Shown here piece by piece: positions 51,328 to 59,630 of a stretch of DNA of 64,000 nucleotides. Within the stretch, counting starts at the first letter, position 1, and every line of letters starts with the position of its first letter. The stretch is from Bacteroidales bacterium (GTDB lineage Bacteria; Bacteroidota; Bacteroidia; Bacteroidales; VadinHA17), in contig PMIJ01000028.1 in assembly GCA_003157015.1 (NCBI GenBank), positions 23,242 to 87,241 on the forward strand, given 5' to 3'. The translations under genes and the position numbers were made by a program. The notes under the pieces were generated by a model, which had not been told where the DNA came from, made no database searches, and saw nothing but the letters and a program-made list of their open reading frames with translations.

Positions 51328-52120
51328 CTGTATTAATTAATTTCTCTTTTCTTTTTAAAGTTAGCAACCTAAGTGCAATCAGGAAGAGCAGAGCTACAAG
51401 TATAAAAAAAACAGATGCGGGTCGTGCATAATTAAGTCCGTAAGAACTAAACCTCTCATAAATGAGCACCGGAGCAATCATAGGATGATAGGCAATAATA
51501 ACGACAGCACCGAATTCACTCATTCCCCTGGCAAACATCATTACAAATCCTGTGGTAATGCTCCGCCAGGCCAGAGGCAGTGAAATTGTAAAAAATACTT
51601 TGGTGTGGCTCGCACCAAGATTAAGTGCAGCTTTCTCAAGCCTTTCAGGAACTGCAGCAAAACCATCGCGGGCTGCATTTATCAGAAACGGTAAACTGAC
51701 AAAGGCCATTGCCAGAGCAATTCCGGAAGGATGATTTACAAGATTTAGACCGAAAATGGAAGCCACTTTACCCAGAAATCCATCACGTGAGATAAAACCA
51801 AGTAGAGCGATACCAGCGGCTGTATGAGGAAGAACTATAGGAAGATCAATAATTCCCTGGACCACATTTTTCAGAGGAAAATTTTTGCGTGCAAGCATCC
51901 AGGCAAAGGGAACAGCTCCTATAGCGAAAATAAAAGTTGCAGTGAATGAAATCCAAAGGGTCAGCCAGATACTCTGGTGAACCTCTTTATCCTTTATTGT
52001 TTCGAGAAACTCAGAGCCTCCTGTATGCATAAACATGCCAGCCAGGGGCGCAAGAATGAACAACAGCATAAGAGATGACAAAATCATCACAATCCATGTA
52101 AATATGCTGTTCCTGCTCAT
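51311..52120 (-). CDS. wtpB: Tungstate/molybdate ABC transporter permease
   Basis: It has 269 residues with about six membrane helices. The cytoplasmic loop EKAALNLGASHTKVFFTISLPLAWRSI is the EAA motif that contacts the ATPase. FARGMSEFGAVVIIAYHPMIAPVLIYERF is typical of ModB/WtpB permeases. It lies seven bases after the binding-protein gene. Confidence 0.88.
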   Translation of the reverse strand: MSRNSIFTWIVMILSSLMLLFILAPLAGMFMHTGGSEFLETIKDKEVHQSIWLTLWISFTATFIFAIGAVPFAWMLARKNFPLKNVVQGIIDLPIVLPHTAAGIALLGFISRDGFLGKVASIFGLNLVNHPSGIALAMAFVSLPFLINAARDGFAAVPERLEKAALNLGASHTKVFFTISLPLAWRSITTGFVMMFARGMSEFGAVVIIAYHPMIAPVLIYERFSSYGLNYARPASVFFILVALLFLIALRLLTLKRKEKLINTDAQTD

Positions 52121-52127
52121 CAGAAGA

Positions 52128-53090
52128 CTATTTTTTAACGGCCTTCATGAAATATTTCAATAACCTTGGCGGAAGTTTCATAACGGGGTCTGCTATAAGA
52201 GGTATAAGTGGATTCTGTCCGTTCTTCCTGAAAATCCTCATTCCGTCAGGGCTCAGAAGAAAATCCACAAAATTCACTGCCTCTTCTTTCTGAGGCGCAT
52301 CGTTAAGAATTGTTATGCTGTAATTTATGTAATCACCTGTGACTTTCATTTTTGTACCTGGCTTATCTCCGGCTACATCTGTACTTACAGATGAATAAAT
52401 ATCATTTTTTGAAGAATCTGAGAGGTTAATTTCTTTGGGCAGTTTAATATATTTTAGGCCATGCTGGATTGCAACTGACTTATACTGAAACATATAATCA
52501 ATAGTATTGGATTCAAGAAGGGCCACAAGATCGACCTCCTTGGGTCTGATATATTCCCTGTCTTTTGAAGACATCTTCTCCATCAGTCCCTTTTTTTTGT
52601 AATATTTTTCAGCAAGCATAAAAGTGAAGATAGTTCTGTAACCACACGGATCGGAATCGGGATCAGATCTGGAATAGATTACATCCTTTCTTTGAAGGAC
52701 ATCCATCCAGTTATCCGAATTGATTTCTTTTGCATACTTTGATTTTTCGAGGAATGCAATAACAATTTCATTGGTGGCAAACCTTATACTCCAGCTGGCA
52801 TACTGAGGAACAAGAAGTTTATTAATAACATAGTAATCTGATGACGCCAGTATATCGCATGGTTTTTTAAGCTCAGTGATTTTCCTTGCACAAACCAGGC
52901 TTCCCGACGATTCAAGATAAATTTTAACGCCTGGGTTTCTTTTCTCATATTCCTGAGCTATCTGTTTCATTGGCACAGAGAGAGAACCTGCATGAAATAT
53001 GATTAATTCCTTTTGTTTAGCAGCCGGTTGTGCTGAAGGGTCTGACGGCCTTAATAGTATAGTTAAGAACATAATAATTAGGATTCTCAT
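52128..53090 (-). CDS. wtpA: Tungstate/molybdate-binding protein WtpA
   Basis: It has 320 residues. Signal peptide (LIIMFLTILLRPSDPSAQ), then HAGSLSVPMKQIAQEYEK, YLESSGSLVCARKITELKKPCDILASSDYYV, and SRSDPDSDPCGYRTIFTFMLAEKYY, the pattern of the archaeal-type WtpA/ModA binding proteins. It captures the oxyanion in the periplasm for WtpBC. Tungstate preference is likely given the aldehyde oxidoreductase 3 kb away; not proven. Confidence 0.87.
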   Translation of the reverse strand: MRILIIMFLTILLRPSDPSAQPAAKQKELIIFHAGSLSVPMKQIAQEYEKRNPGVKIYLESSGSLVCARKITELKKPCDILASSDYYVINKLLVPQYASWSIRFATNEIVIAFLEKSKYAKEINSDNWMDVLQRKDVIYSRSDPDSDPCGYRTIFTFMLAEKYYKKKGLMEKMSSKDREYIRPKEVDLVALLESNTIDYMFQYKSVAIQHGLKYIKLPKEINLSDSSKNDIYSSVSTDVAGDKPGTKMKVTGDYINYSITILNDAPQKEEAVNFVDFLLSPDGMRIFRKNGQNPLIPLIADPVMKLPPRLLKYFMKAVKK

Positions 53091-53125
53091 AATTAATAAT
53101 CAGTTAAGACCAAATGATACAATTA

Positions 53126-53133
53126 CAAAATTA
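53126..53133 (-). promoter_or_regulatory. Candidate -7 element before wtpA
   Basis: On the minus strand 53133-53126 reads TAATTTTG, matching TAnnTTTG, 36 bases before the wtpA start. No -33 TTTG is visible. Confidence 0.3.
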
Positions 53134-53184
53134 GTAAATGGTTTGGAGAGACATCCGACTTGCACATTAAAATAAGATTATTTA

Positions 53185-53733
53185 TTAAAATCTATTTTCA
53201 GCGATATTCAATATTGTTCTTATAGTTTTCCAGTTTCTGCCGGTTCCGATAACACCCATTTTATTTTCAAAAAAGTTTGTATAAATCTTGGTCCTGCCAA
53301 ATCCGTTTGGACAATAAATGAAAATCTCTTTGCCGATTATCTTAAACTTATCCGGAGGATAGTCGATATGTGCAACTTTTTTAATCTGAGCCTCAGATGG
53401 TTCGTCATGAAGAAAAATGACTGCCTGTTTTGCGGGGTCAAAATTAGGTTCTCCTGTAAAAGGATTAGCGGAAAACAAATCAGTTAATTCCTTCTTTGTT
53501 CTGATCATGACAGGAATGGTATAACCAAACCTATCAAGTATAGTTTTTTCAACTTGTTCACCAATACGGGGTAAGCTTTTATCGGGATCACTGAAAATAA
53601 CGTTTCCGCTCTGAATATATGTCTCTGCATCAGCAAACCCCATGCTGAGGAATGCGGCTGAAAGTTCGGTCATCTTAATTGAATTATGGCCGGTCATATT
53701 TACACCGCGAAGAAAAGAGACATATGTTTGCAT
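53185..53733 (-). CDS. DUF1697 protein
   Basis: It has 182 residues. The family start is MQTYVSFLRGVNMTGHNSIKM, then FADAETYIQSGNVIFSD and FLHDEPS. DUF1697 proteins are small cytoplasmic proteins of unknown biochemical function, common across bacteria. It sits between wtpA and the aldehyde oxidoreductase on the same strand without a clear functional link. Confidence 0.88.
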   Translation of the reverse strand: MQTYVSFLRGVNMTGHNSIKMTELSAAFLSMGFADAETYIQSGNVIFSDPDKSLPRIGEQVEKTILDRFGYTIPVMIRTKKELTDLFSANPFTGEPNFDPAKQAVIFLHDEPSEAQIKKVAHIDYPPDKFKIIGKEIFIYCPNGFGRTKIYTNFFENKMGVIGTGRNWKTIRTILNIAENRF

Positions 53734-53833
53734 TTCAAAATCTTTTGGGTATATCGGCCGGATAGTAGTATTGACATCAAAGAAAAATTGTCGAATGCCC
53801 GAAAAAAAATAGTAAAGACCCCGGTGAAAAATA

Positions 53834-53862
53834 GTAGAGACGACCTAATTGGGCGTCTCTAC
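53834..53862. repeat. Palindrome GTAGAGACG...CGTCTCTAC
   Basis: Nine perfectly paired bases (53834-53842 with 53854-53862) surround an 11-base centre ACCTAATTGGG, itself partly paired. Hairpins of this sequence are a frequent dispersed element in several bacterial phyla as far as I recall. It could also act as a transcription stop for the neighbouring aldehyde oxidoreductase gene, though no T-run follows on the minus strand. Confidence 0.6.
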
Positions 53863-53871
53863 AATGTAATA

Positions 53872-56025
53872 TCATTGAAAATCTTTTACTACTTCAATTA
53901 CCTCAGGTAAATCCATTCCAATCTTCTTAAGAAATTCGATTGTCGGTACACCATTCGTATTCCACCCTCTTCTTTTATAGACTGCATCAATAAGCGATTC
54001 ATACTGAGACTCACGGTATTTCCTCAGCATATTCATTTTCTCTACAGTTGTCTTTCCTTCCGGATCGAATCCAATCTTTTCCTTCAGCTGTTTGTCATAT
54101 CGTTCAGACCGTGATTCGTATTCTTCAATGGTAACAGGACCAGCGGCACGATACGGCTGCCGGTCATGAATACGGGTACCGAATCCGCGTCTGAGGTTAA
54201 AAACCCTTTGGAAATTATATACACGTTCAGAATCTTCCACCAATCTCTTCTTGTCAAATTCGCGACCTGTTACTGCTTTATAAATAGTTACATAATTGTC
54301 GACATGTTCAGGCACTTTTGCCGGTTCTTCAGTCTGGGCATTATTCTCGGGTTCCACATCGTTCCATGGTAGTTTACACAGTCCTACCAGACCGAACCAG
54401 GTGCGGAACATCGGAAAATAATGAAGAGCCTCAGCCTTATTTTCAAAAGTCGGTATCTGGTTATTTACCATATCCATAAATATAAGCCATGCTTCATCAT
54501 GTTGCGGCCCTTTGTTTGTCAGCGCAAAACCTCCCTGCTGAGCAAGAGATTCTTTTGACATATACTGTGAATACTCCAGCCCTTTGTTTTCCATTCCTAT
54601 ATCATTCAGAAATGCAGCCTCGCCCCAACCCTTTTTTATGAACAACTCTTTCATCCTGCGGACCCCCGTGCCTGCGATCTTTCCGAATCCTTCTCCGCTA
54701 GCAAGCTGATGAAGCATTTCGAGAGCGGCTGCGGAGTTTCCAAAGTTAAGTTCGAGGCCACCTGTTCTTTCCCTGTTCAAAATTCCGTTCTGAAAACATT
54801 CCATTACAAATGCTGTGAGGGTACTCCAGGTGATGGTACAAATTCCGTAAGTATCGCAATAAAAATTTGTTTCAATAATATATTCCGGATCGAATATTCC
54901 GCAATTAGATCCTAAACCTGCAGCATTCTCATATTCAGGACCATCTACAATTACTTTCTGTCCCTTATAAGGACCGGTCTTCAAAATAAAATCATCTATC
55001 CCTTTGCTGCACGACATGTTGCATCCAATCCAGCAACCGTCCGGTATATTCTGCGTGAAATTTCTTTTCCATACCGAGGAATCGATCTTATAGGAATCGG
55101 GATGGCTGCCGTATTTATAATTCATAACCGGCAACAGGTCATGATCATTCATCACTTCCATCAGATGAGCTGTTCCTATTTCCCTCATTTGGCATTGTTT
55201 GGCATCCAATTCCCTTATTTCGCGGTTAAACCTCTTACCTCTCTCCATAATTGCCTCAAGGTCAACGACATTATTGAGATTCCCTTTAACCCCGGGAATC
55301 TTGCAAACAAGAGCCTTGATTTTTTTATTTCGGAATACTGATCCTATTCCACCTCTTCCCGCTTGTTTCAACCGTACCTTTTTCCTTTTTGAGTCATAAA
55401 AACTAAAGTTTAACATCCCGATCAATGAGTGTTGAGCCGCTGAACCAGTAGAAACAATTCCTATATATTTTTTTTCACTTTCGGTATCGGCAAATATTTC
55501 CGTGAGCTGTTCCGCAAGGAGATGACTGTCAGTCGCTTCAGCGGGAGCTTCGAATATTTCCACCTTGTGATTTATGCCATCAATAAAAACCACAACATCT
55601 TTTTCTGCCTTTCCCTGGATTTCTATTGCGTCAAAACCTGAAAATTTAAGGAATGGGCCGAAGAATCCTCCCACGTTGCTGTCCATAACTGAGTTGGTCT
55701 GAGGTGACAAAGTGACTACCAGTGACTTACCTGTCCCTGAATACTGAGTTATGCCTCCTATAGGCCCTGAAGAAATAATGATTTCGTTTTCAGGATCATC
55801 CCATTTTGTTTCAGGTTTTGTTGCATTCCACAACAGACGAAGTCCATATCCTTTCCCCCCTATGAATTTTTCTTTCATCATGAGCGGGACATCCTTCTCT
55901 TTTATCTCAGTAGTCCCAACGTTAATATAAAGTACTTTGTCGGTATAACCTTTACTCAGAGGGGTCCATGTATAATCCCAACCTTTTAAAAGTTTATGTT
56001 GAGCTTTTATCGAATTTATATTCAT
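53872..56025 (-). CDS. aor: Aldehyde:ferredoxin oxidoreductase, tungsten-dependent
   Basis: It has 717 residues, longer than the usual 600-630. The N-terminal domain is typical: GGKGYGLRLLWNAT, SGPIGGITQYSGTGKSLVVTLSPQTN, NVGGFFGPFLKFSGFDAIEIQG and KQAGRGGIGSVFRNK, the pterin-binding region. Cluster cysteines are Cys331, Cys335, Cys339 (GCWIGCNMSC) and probably Cys550 (GLCKLPW). The first spacing is CX3C, where the archetype has CX2C. Residues about 640-717 extend the family. It oxidises aldehydes to acids with reduction of ferredoxin, in the cytoplasm. It is divergent from a ThiF-like/MoaD-like pair and close to wtpABC and moa genes. Substrate is not known. Confidence 0.9.
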   Translation of the reverse strand: MNINSIKAQHKLLKGWDYTWTPLSKGYTDKVLYINVGTTEIKEKDVPLMMKEKFIGGKGYGLRLLWNATKPETKWDDPENEIIISSGPIGGITQYSGTGKSLVVTLSPQTNSVMDSNVGGFFGPFLKFSGFDAIEIQGKAEKDVVVFIDGINHKVEIFEAPAEATDSHLLAEQLTEIFADTESEKKYIGIVSTGSAAQHSLIGMLNFSFYDSKRKKVRLKQAGRGGIGSVFRNKKIKALVCKIPGVKGNLNNVVDLEAIMERGKRFNREIRELDAKQCQMREIGTAHLMEVMNDHDLLPVMNYKYGSHPDSYKIDSSVWKRNFTQNIPDGCWIGCNMSCSKGIDDFILKTGPYKGQKVIVDGPEYENAAGLGSNCGIFDPEYIIETNFYCDTYGICTITWSTLTAFVMECFQNGILNRERTGGLELNFGNSAAALEMLHQLASGEGFGKIAGTGVRRMKELFIKKGWGEAAFLNDIGMENKGLEYSQYMSKESLAQQGGFALTNKGPQHDEAWLIFMDMVNNQIPTFENKAEALHYFPMFRTWFGLVGLCKLPWNDVEPENNAQTEEPAKVPEHVDNYVTIYKAVTGREFDKKRLVEDSERVYNFQRVFNLRRGFGTRIHDRQPYRAAGPVTIEEYESRSERYDKQLKEKIGFDPEGKTTVEKMNMLRKYRESQYESLIDAVYKRRGWNTNGVPTIEFLKKIGMDLPEVIEVVKDFQ

Positions 56026-56130
56026 AAATACAAATTTTAGAAGCCTGTAAGTCCGCTATTTATAAAATCAAAATTAACATTTTATTAAGTTAATAAGTAT
56101 GATTTTGCTCAGTATGTTATTGAATTCAGT

Positions 56131-56162
56131 TTTGTAAAAACATTAAAAGGTTCTTATCTTTC
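56131..56162 (+). promoter_or_regulatory. Candidate promoter of the ThiF-like gene
   Basis: TTTG at 56131-56134 and TATCTTTC at 56155-56162, separated by 20 bases, fit the TTTG/TAnnTTTG promoter with one mismatch in the last base. It lies 43 bases before the ATG at 56205. Confidence 0.45.
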
Positions 56163-56204
56163 GGATTGAAAATTGGGAAGAAATAAGAAAGAACCCGGTC
56201 AATA

Positions 56205-56792
56205 ATGAGATTTTCAGAAATCAAAACTCATCTTTCGAAATTCAAAGTCGGGATTGCCGGAGCTGGAGGCCTCGGTTCAAACTGCGCAGTTGCTTTGGCA
56301 AGAAGCGGTGTTGGTACACTTGTAATTGCTGATTTTGATGTTATTGAAAAACCAAATCTCAACCGCCAATATTATTTCACCAACCAGATCGGTTCAATGA
56401 AAACTGTCGCGCTGAAAGATAATATCAATAAAATAAACAGCGATGTAGATGTTATAATTCATCAGAAGAAACTTGACAGGTTAAATATTCCGGAAATCTT
56501 TTCAGGATGCAATATAATTGTGGAAGCCCTGGACAGTTCAGAAATGAAGGAGATGCTTATCGAAACCGTACAGACTAAAATGCCCGGTATTCCTGTAGTA
56601 GTGGGATCAGGAATGGCAGGATGGGGAAAAACAAATGACATCAGCAGCAGAAAAATAGATGACACCTTATTTGTATGCGGCGATGAATACTCAGAAATTT
56701 CTGATAATTTGCCTCCTATCGCACCACGTGTCGGAATTGTGGCAAATATGCAGGCAAATATTGTCGTTGAACTTCTGATGAATATTAAGTGA
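56205..56792 (+). CDS. thiF: Short ThiF/MoeB-like adenylyltransferase
   Basis: It has 195 residues. The ATP-binding Rossmann motif is VGIAGAGGLGSNCAVALARSG (residues about 16-36), and IADFDVIEKPNLNRQYYF follows with the conserved Asp and Arg. A Cys in DTLFVCGDEYS (near residue 165) could take sulfur. The paired CxxC zinc ligands of full-length ThiF/MoeB are absent, as in the compact ThiF group. It adenylates the C-terminal Gly-Gly of a carrier; a MoaD/ThiS-like gene follows 19 bases downstream. Next to an aldehyde oxidoreductase and moa genes, a role in tungstopterin sulfuration is likelier than thiamine synthesis. No thiamine gene is near. Confidence 0.82.
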   Translation: MRFSEIKTHLSKFKVGIAGAGGLGSNCAVALARSGVGTLVIADFDVIEKPNLNRQYYFTNQIGSMKTVALKDNINKINSDVDVIIHQKKLDRLNIPEIFSGCNIIVEALDSSEMKEMLIETVQTKMPGIPVVVGSGMAGWGKTNDISSRKIDDTLFVCGDEYSEISDNLPPIAPRVGIVANMQANIVVELLMNIK

Positions 56793-56811
56793 TTGATAAT
56801 CTGCGAAAAAA

Positions 56812-57015
56812 ATGAAGATCCTCTTAAATAACAGACAGGAAGAATTTTCAAAGGAGCTTATCAGCGTTAATGAGCTGTTATTTCTTAAGAAATTTTCATT
56901 TAAAATGAGGATCATTAAAATCAATGGTGCTCTGATATCAAAAGAGGAGTATGACTCAACTTTTATACATGACGGCGATGATGTGCAGATGCTTTATCTT
57001 ATGAGTGGCGGTTGA
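56812..57015 (+). CDS. MoaD/ThiS-like sulfur carrier protein
   Basis: It has 67 residues. The beta-grasp pattern starts MKILLNNRQEEF and runs to IKINGALISKEEY, then HDGDDVQMLYLMSGG. It ends with the Gly-Gly needed for adenylation and thiocarboxylation. It lies directly after the ThiF-like activating enzyme, so the pair is one functional unit. Whether it serves MPT synthase (no moaE is visible here) or a thiamine path cannot be decided from its sequence. Confidence 0.8.
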   Translation: MKILLNNRQEEFSKELISVNELLFLKKFSFKMRIIKINGALISKEEYDSTFIHDGDDVQMLYLMSGG

Positions 57016-57038
57016 AAAATAAATTGTAGGTTTACACC

Positions 57039-57380
57039 ATGCTTATCAGATTTAGTTTTATAGAAAAGATTCCTCATATATTAAGGAATAAATATGTCCT
57101 GACAATTATTATTTTCGTTGTATGGGTAGTGCTTTTAGACTCTAATAATCTGATTACCAGGTATAGAGATATGAAAGAAATGCACAAGCTCGAAATCGAC
57201 AAAGAGTATTATATGAAGCGAATTGAAGAAGATAAACGGAAGCTTCATGAATTGAAAACCGATAACCGGAACCTCGAGAAATTTGCCAGGGAACAGTATC
57301 ATATGAAAAAGCCTGATGAAGATCTTTATATTATTCTTACACCCTCTGAAGATCGAAAGATTGCCAGAAAAAACAAATAA
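57039..57380 (+). CDS. divIC: Septum formation protein, DivIC/FtsB family
   Basis: It has 113 residues. One membrane helix (residues about 20-37, VLTIIIFVVWVVLLDSNN), then a coiled coil (about 40-85, KLEIDKEYYMKRIEEDKRKLHELKTDN) and the family tail LEKFAREQYHMKKPDEDLYII. It stabilises the divisome in the periplasm. It starts 24 bases after the carrier gene and may simply be read through from it. Confidence 0.88.
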   Translation: MLIRFSFIEKIPHILRNKYVLTIIIFVVWVVLLDSNNLITRYRDMKEMHKLEIDKEYYMKRIEEDKRKLHELKTDNRNLEKFAREQYHMKKPDEDLYIILTPSEDRKIARKNK

Positions 57381-57396
57381 CAGTACCATACCTGAA

Positions 57397-57478
57397 TTTT
57401 CTCTGTGAACCTCTGTGCTCCTCCGTGTCACTCAGTGCAAGTTCTTAATTTTTTGTTACACGGAGGGCCACAGAGATA
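57397..57478. repeat. Intergenic palindromic repeat, CACAGAG family (copy A6)
   Basis: Left arm TTCTCTGTGAACCTCTGTGCTCC, centre GTTCTTAATTTTTTGTTACACGGAGG, right end CCACAGAGATA. The short right arm is the inverse of the left start. It lies between the convergent divIC and glycosyltransferase genes. Confidence 0.7.
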
Positions 57479-57531
57479 AGAAATGCTTTAAGGTAGATAG
57501 GAGTCTCAATTGGGGTGGAAAACCTTATTAA

Positions 57532-58806
57532 TCAAAAATGGTGCTTCCCGTTTTTTTCCAGTTGCCTGTACAAGAGCAACAATTCTTTTGTTCCTTTTGA
57601 TTCAAGTCTGATACCCCTTTCTTTTAATAATTCACATGCAGAAATATCAACAGGTTGCTTTTCAAAAAAATCTGAATGAACGAAGTTCATATATTTTACA
57701 ATTCTGAACATATTGAACCAATCGAAAAACCGTTTCTTAAATGAAGCTATCCCTGATGTATTGTTTTTCACCTCCATTATTTTTATAATCCACTCATATT
57801 CAGCAAGGAACAACCTTAGACCCGGAGGAATCAGACCGAATAACCTAATTAAATCGCTCTGACCTGATTTAAAATACAGCTCAACCGATTCAAAGAAGAT
57901 TCGGAGTTCCTTAAAGGCCTGCATATTATATGTTAACAGTGTTGAGCTTTTATCAGAGCTGAGTTTTCCAACTGAGGCACCCGTCCCGAACGGCACCCTA
58001 ACGGAAATTCTGGGCGAAGGGTAAACTGTGGTTGAGTTCAAATTGAAGTAACCTCCGAATGGAACCATCTTCTGAACAAAATAAAAATCCTCCCCGGCCT
58101 GCCGCCTGTTCATGCCTCCTGCTTTTATGTATGGCAGGGCTTTTACTGCAATTGCAGAGCCTACGGTATGAAATACATACGGAAATCCTGAATATGCCAG
58201 TCCCTGAAAATAATACCGGAGGTGAAGCTCATACAAAGCAATGTAGTCAAAAAGGGGATCCTGATAGCCGATCCCCGATAGGGGATGTTCAAAATATATT
58301 GAACAGGCGGTTCTATCGCTTTGTTTTTGCAATTCATTGCAGATTGCATGAAAGTAGTTTTGTTCAACTGTACAGTCTGCATCGAGATTTAAAATAACAC
58401 CGTCGGGGTTGTCAATCTGGTTAAAACGGTATACTGCCTCATCCATTCCTGTTTTTCGTGCGAGTCCTACTCCCCATCCCCTGACAGACGGATGTTCGAT
58501 TATAAATGCAAAAAGCCGGAAGAAACAGCTTTTGTGTGCTTTCTTCCAGCTTTCAATCTTTTCAAGGGTTTTTATATTATTCTCCAGAATATCATTGGTC
58601 GCATCATCCGGAGAATTAATGACAATTATTACTTCTGCTTTGCAATCAGGTTCCGTACATTGTGCAAGAGAATCAAGCAAGGAGCATATTCCGGGCTCAT
58701 TATATGCAGGAACCACTACAATTATGCCAGTCTCGTGATCAACGGGCTCTTTAATCTTCTGAGGGAACAGGGTTCTTTCTTCAAGGTAAACTGAGGCAAA
58801 ACCCAT
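57532..58806 (-). CDS. Family 2 glycosyltransferase
   Basis: It has 424 residues. GT-A fold: IIVVVPAYNEPGICSLLDSLAQC (residues about 29-50), the nucleotide site with NLDADCTVEQNYF (DxD-like DAD near 143) and the later GGMNRRQAGEDFYFVQKM acceptor loop. The C-terminal 130 residues are helical. No membrane helix is evident, so it would act in the cytoplasm on a lipid or surface-glycan precursor. It follows OmpH by six bases on the minus strand, though the functions differ. Confidence 0.85.
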   Translation of the reverse strand: MGFASVYLEERTLFPQKIKEPVDHETGIIVVVPAYNEPGICSLLDSLAQCTEPDCKAEVIIVINSPDDATNDILENNIKTLEKIESWKKAHKSCFFRLFAFIIEHPSVRGWGVGLARKTGMDEAVYRFNQIDNPDGVILNLDADCTVEQNYFHAICNELQKQSDRTACSIYFEHPLSGIGYQDPLFDYIALYELHLRYYFQGLAYSGFPYVFHTVGSAIAVKALPYIKAGGMNRRQAGEDFYFVQKMVPFGGYFNLNSTTVYPSPRISVRVPFGTGASVGKLSSDKSSTLLTYNMQAFKELRIFFESVELYFKSGQSDLIRLFGLIPPGLRLFLAEYEWIIKIMEVKNNTSGIASFKKRFFDWFNMFRIVKYMNFVHSDFFEKQPVDISACELLKERGIRLESKGTKELLLLYRQLEKNGKHHF

Positions 58807-58812
58807 TGTCTT

Positions 58813-59415
58813 CTATTTTTTCTCCTGCTTGTACTTTTTGTTAATAGCATCAAGTACCTTTTGTGTGATATCCAATGCATTATCCCCGTAGAGAACAACA
58901 CTTCCAAAACTCTTTCCCAAAATATACTGATAGTTGTAATCAACCCTGTTTTCCTCAAGGAATTTGGTGATATATTCGAGTATCTGGCGGTTCATTACCT
59001 GTTCTTCTTCAACAAGATTTGACTGAAGTTTATCGCGCAAAGACACCAGTTCCTGCTGCTGCTGAACGAGTGATTGTTCAATCTGTGCTGCAGTAGCTCT
59101 TGTAACAAGACCTTTGTTTACTTTATCCTGATAATCATTTGCCCCTTTCTGATATGCAGTTCCTTTTGAATTAAGTTCAGCTTCCGCATTTTTTTGTTTA
59201 GCCATCAAATCGTTCCTTCTGTCGAGAAACATATCAAATTTAAAAATTACCGTATCGATATTAATGTATGCAATCCCCTGAGCTGGTGATCCGGCAACAT
59301 TAACTGAAGTTTCGCCTTTCTTAGATTTTTTATTCCCTGAAAAATGCATACAATAAAGACCAGCCACGGCCAGAAATAAAACAACGTACAGAACTATAGA
59401 TAGTTTCTTCATCAT
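58813..59415 (-). CDS. OmpH/Skp-like periplasmic chaperone
   Basis: It has 200 residues. N-terminal membrane/signal segment (LSIVLYVVLFLAVAGLYCMHF), then IAYINIDTVIFKFDMF, and a long coiled coil (about residues 75-155, QKNAEAELNSKGTAYQKGANDYQDK...QQQQELVSLRDKL). That is the jellyfish-like Skp topology. It escorts outer-membrane proteins across the periplasm. A retained N-terminal helix instead of a cleaved signal is possible. Confidence 0.88.
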   Translation of the reverse strand: MMKKLSIVLYVVLFLAVAGLYCMHFSGNKKSKKGETSVNVAGSPAQGIAYINIDTVIFKFDMFLDRRNDLMAKQKNAEAELNSKGTAYQKGANDYQDKVNKGLVTRATAAQIEQSLVQQQQELVSLRDKLQSNLVEEEQVMNRQILEYITKFLEENRVDYNYQYILGKSFGSVVLYGDNALDITQKVLDAINKKYKQEKK

Positions 59416-59447
59416 GAATTGATTATTTGTTAAACATTAGTCAGCGG

Positions 59448-59455
59448 CAAATATA
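59448..59455 (-). promoter_or_regulatory. Candidate -7 element before ompH
   Basis: Minus strand 59455-59448 reads TATATTTG, matching TAnnTTTG, about 32 bases before the ompH start. No -33 TTTG at proper distance is visible. The surrounding 215-base gap shows no gene. Confidence 0.35.
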
Positions 59456-59630
59456 AACAAATTAATAAATGCGACTTACTCGCAATCGTAATTTTAAACT
59501 TGTTTTTATCTAATAGGCGCAAAGGGGATAAAACAAAATAGTGCAAGAGAATACAGGTTCCAGTGATTAAAATAATTCTGTAACGGATTTGCCTCTGTGC
59601 CCTTAAGCCGTTAAGCCAGTGAGCCCTTAA

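Noticed and set aside
53834..53862. An insertion-sequence end
   Set aside because: It is a lone palindrome without a partner, target duplication or transposase nearby.
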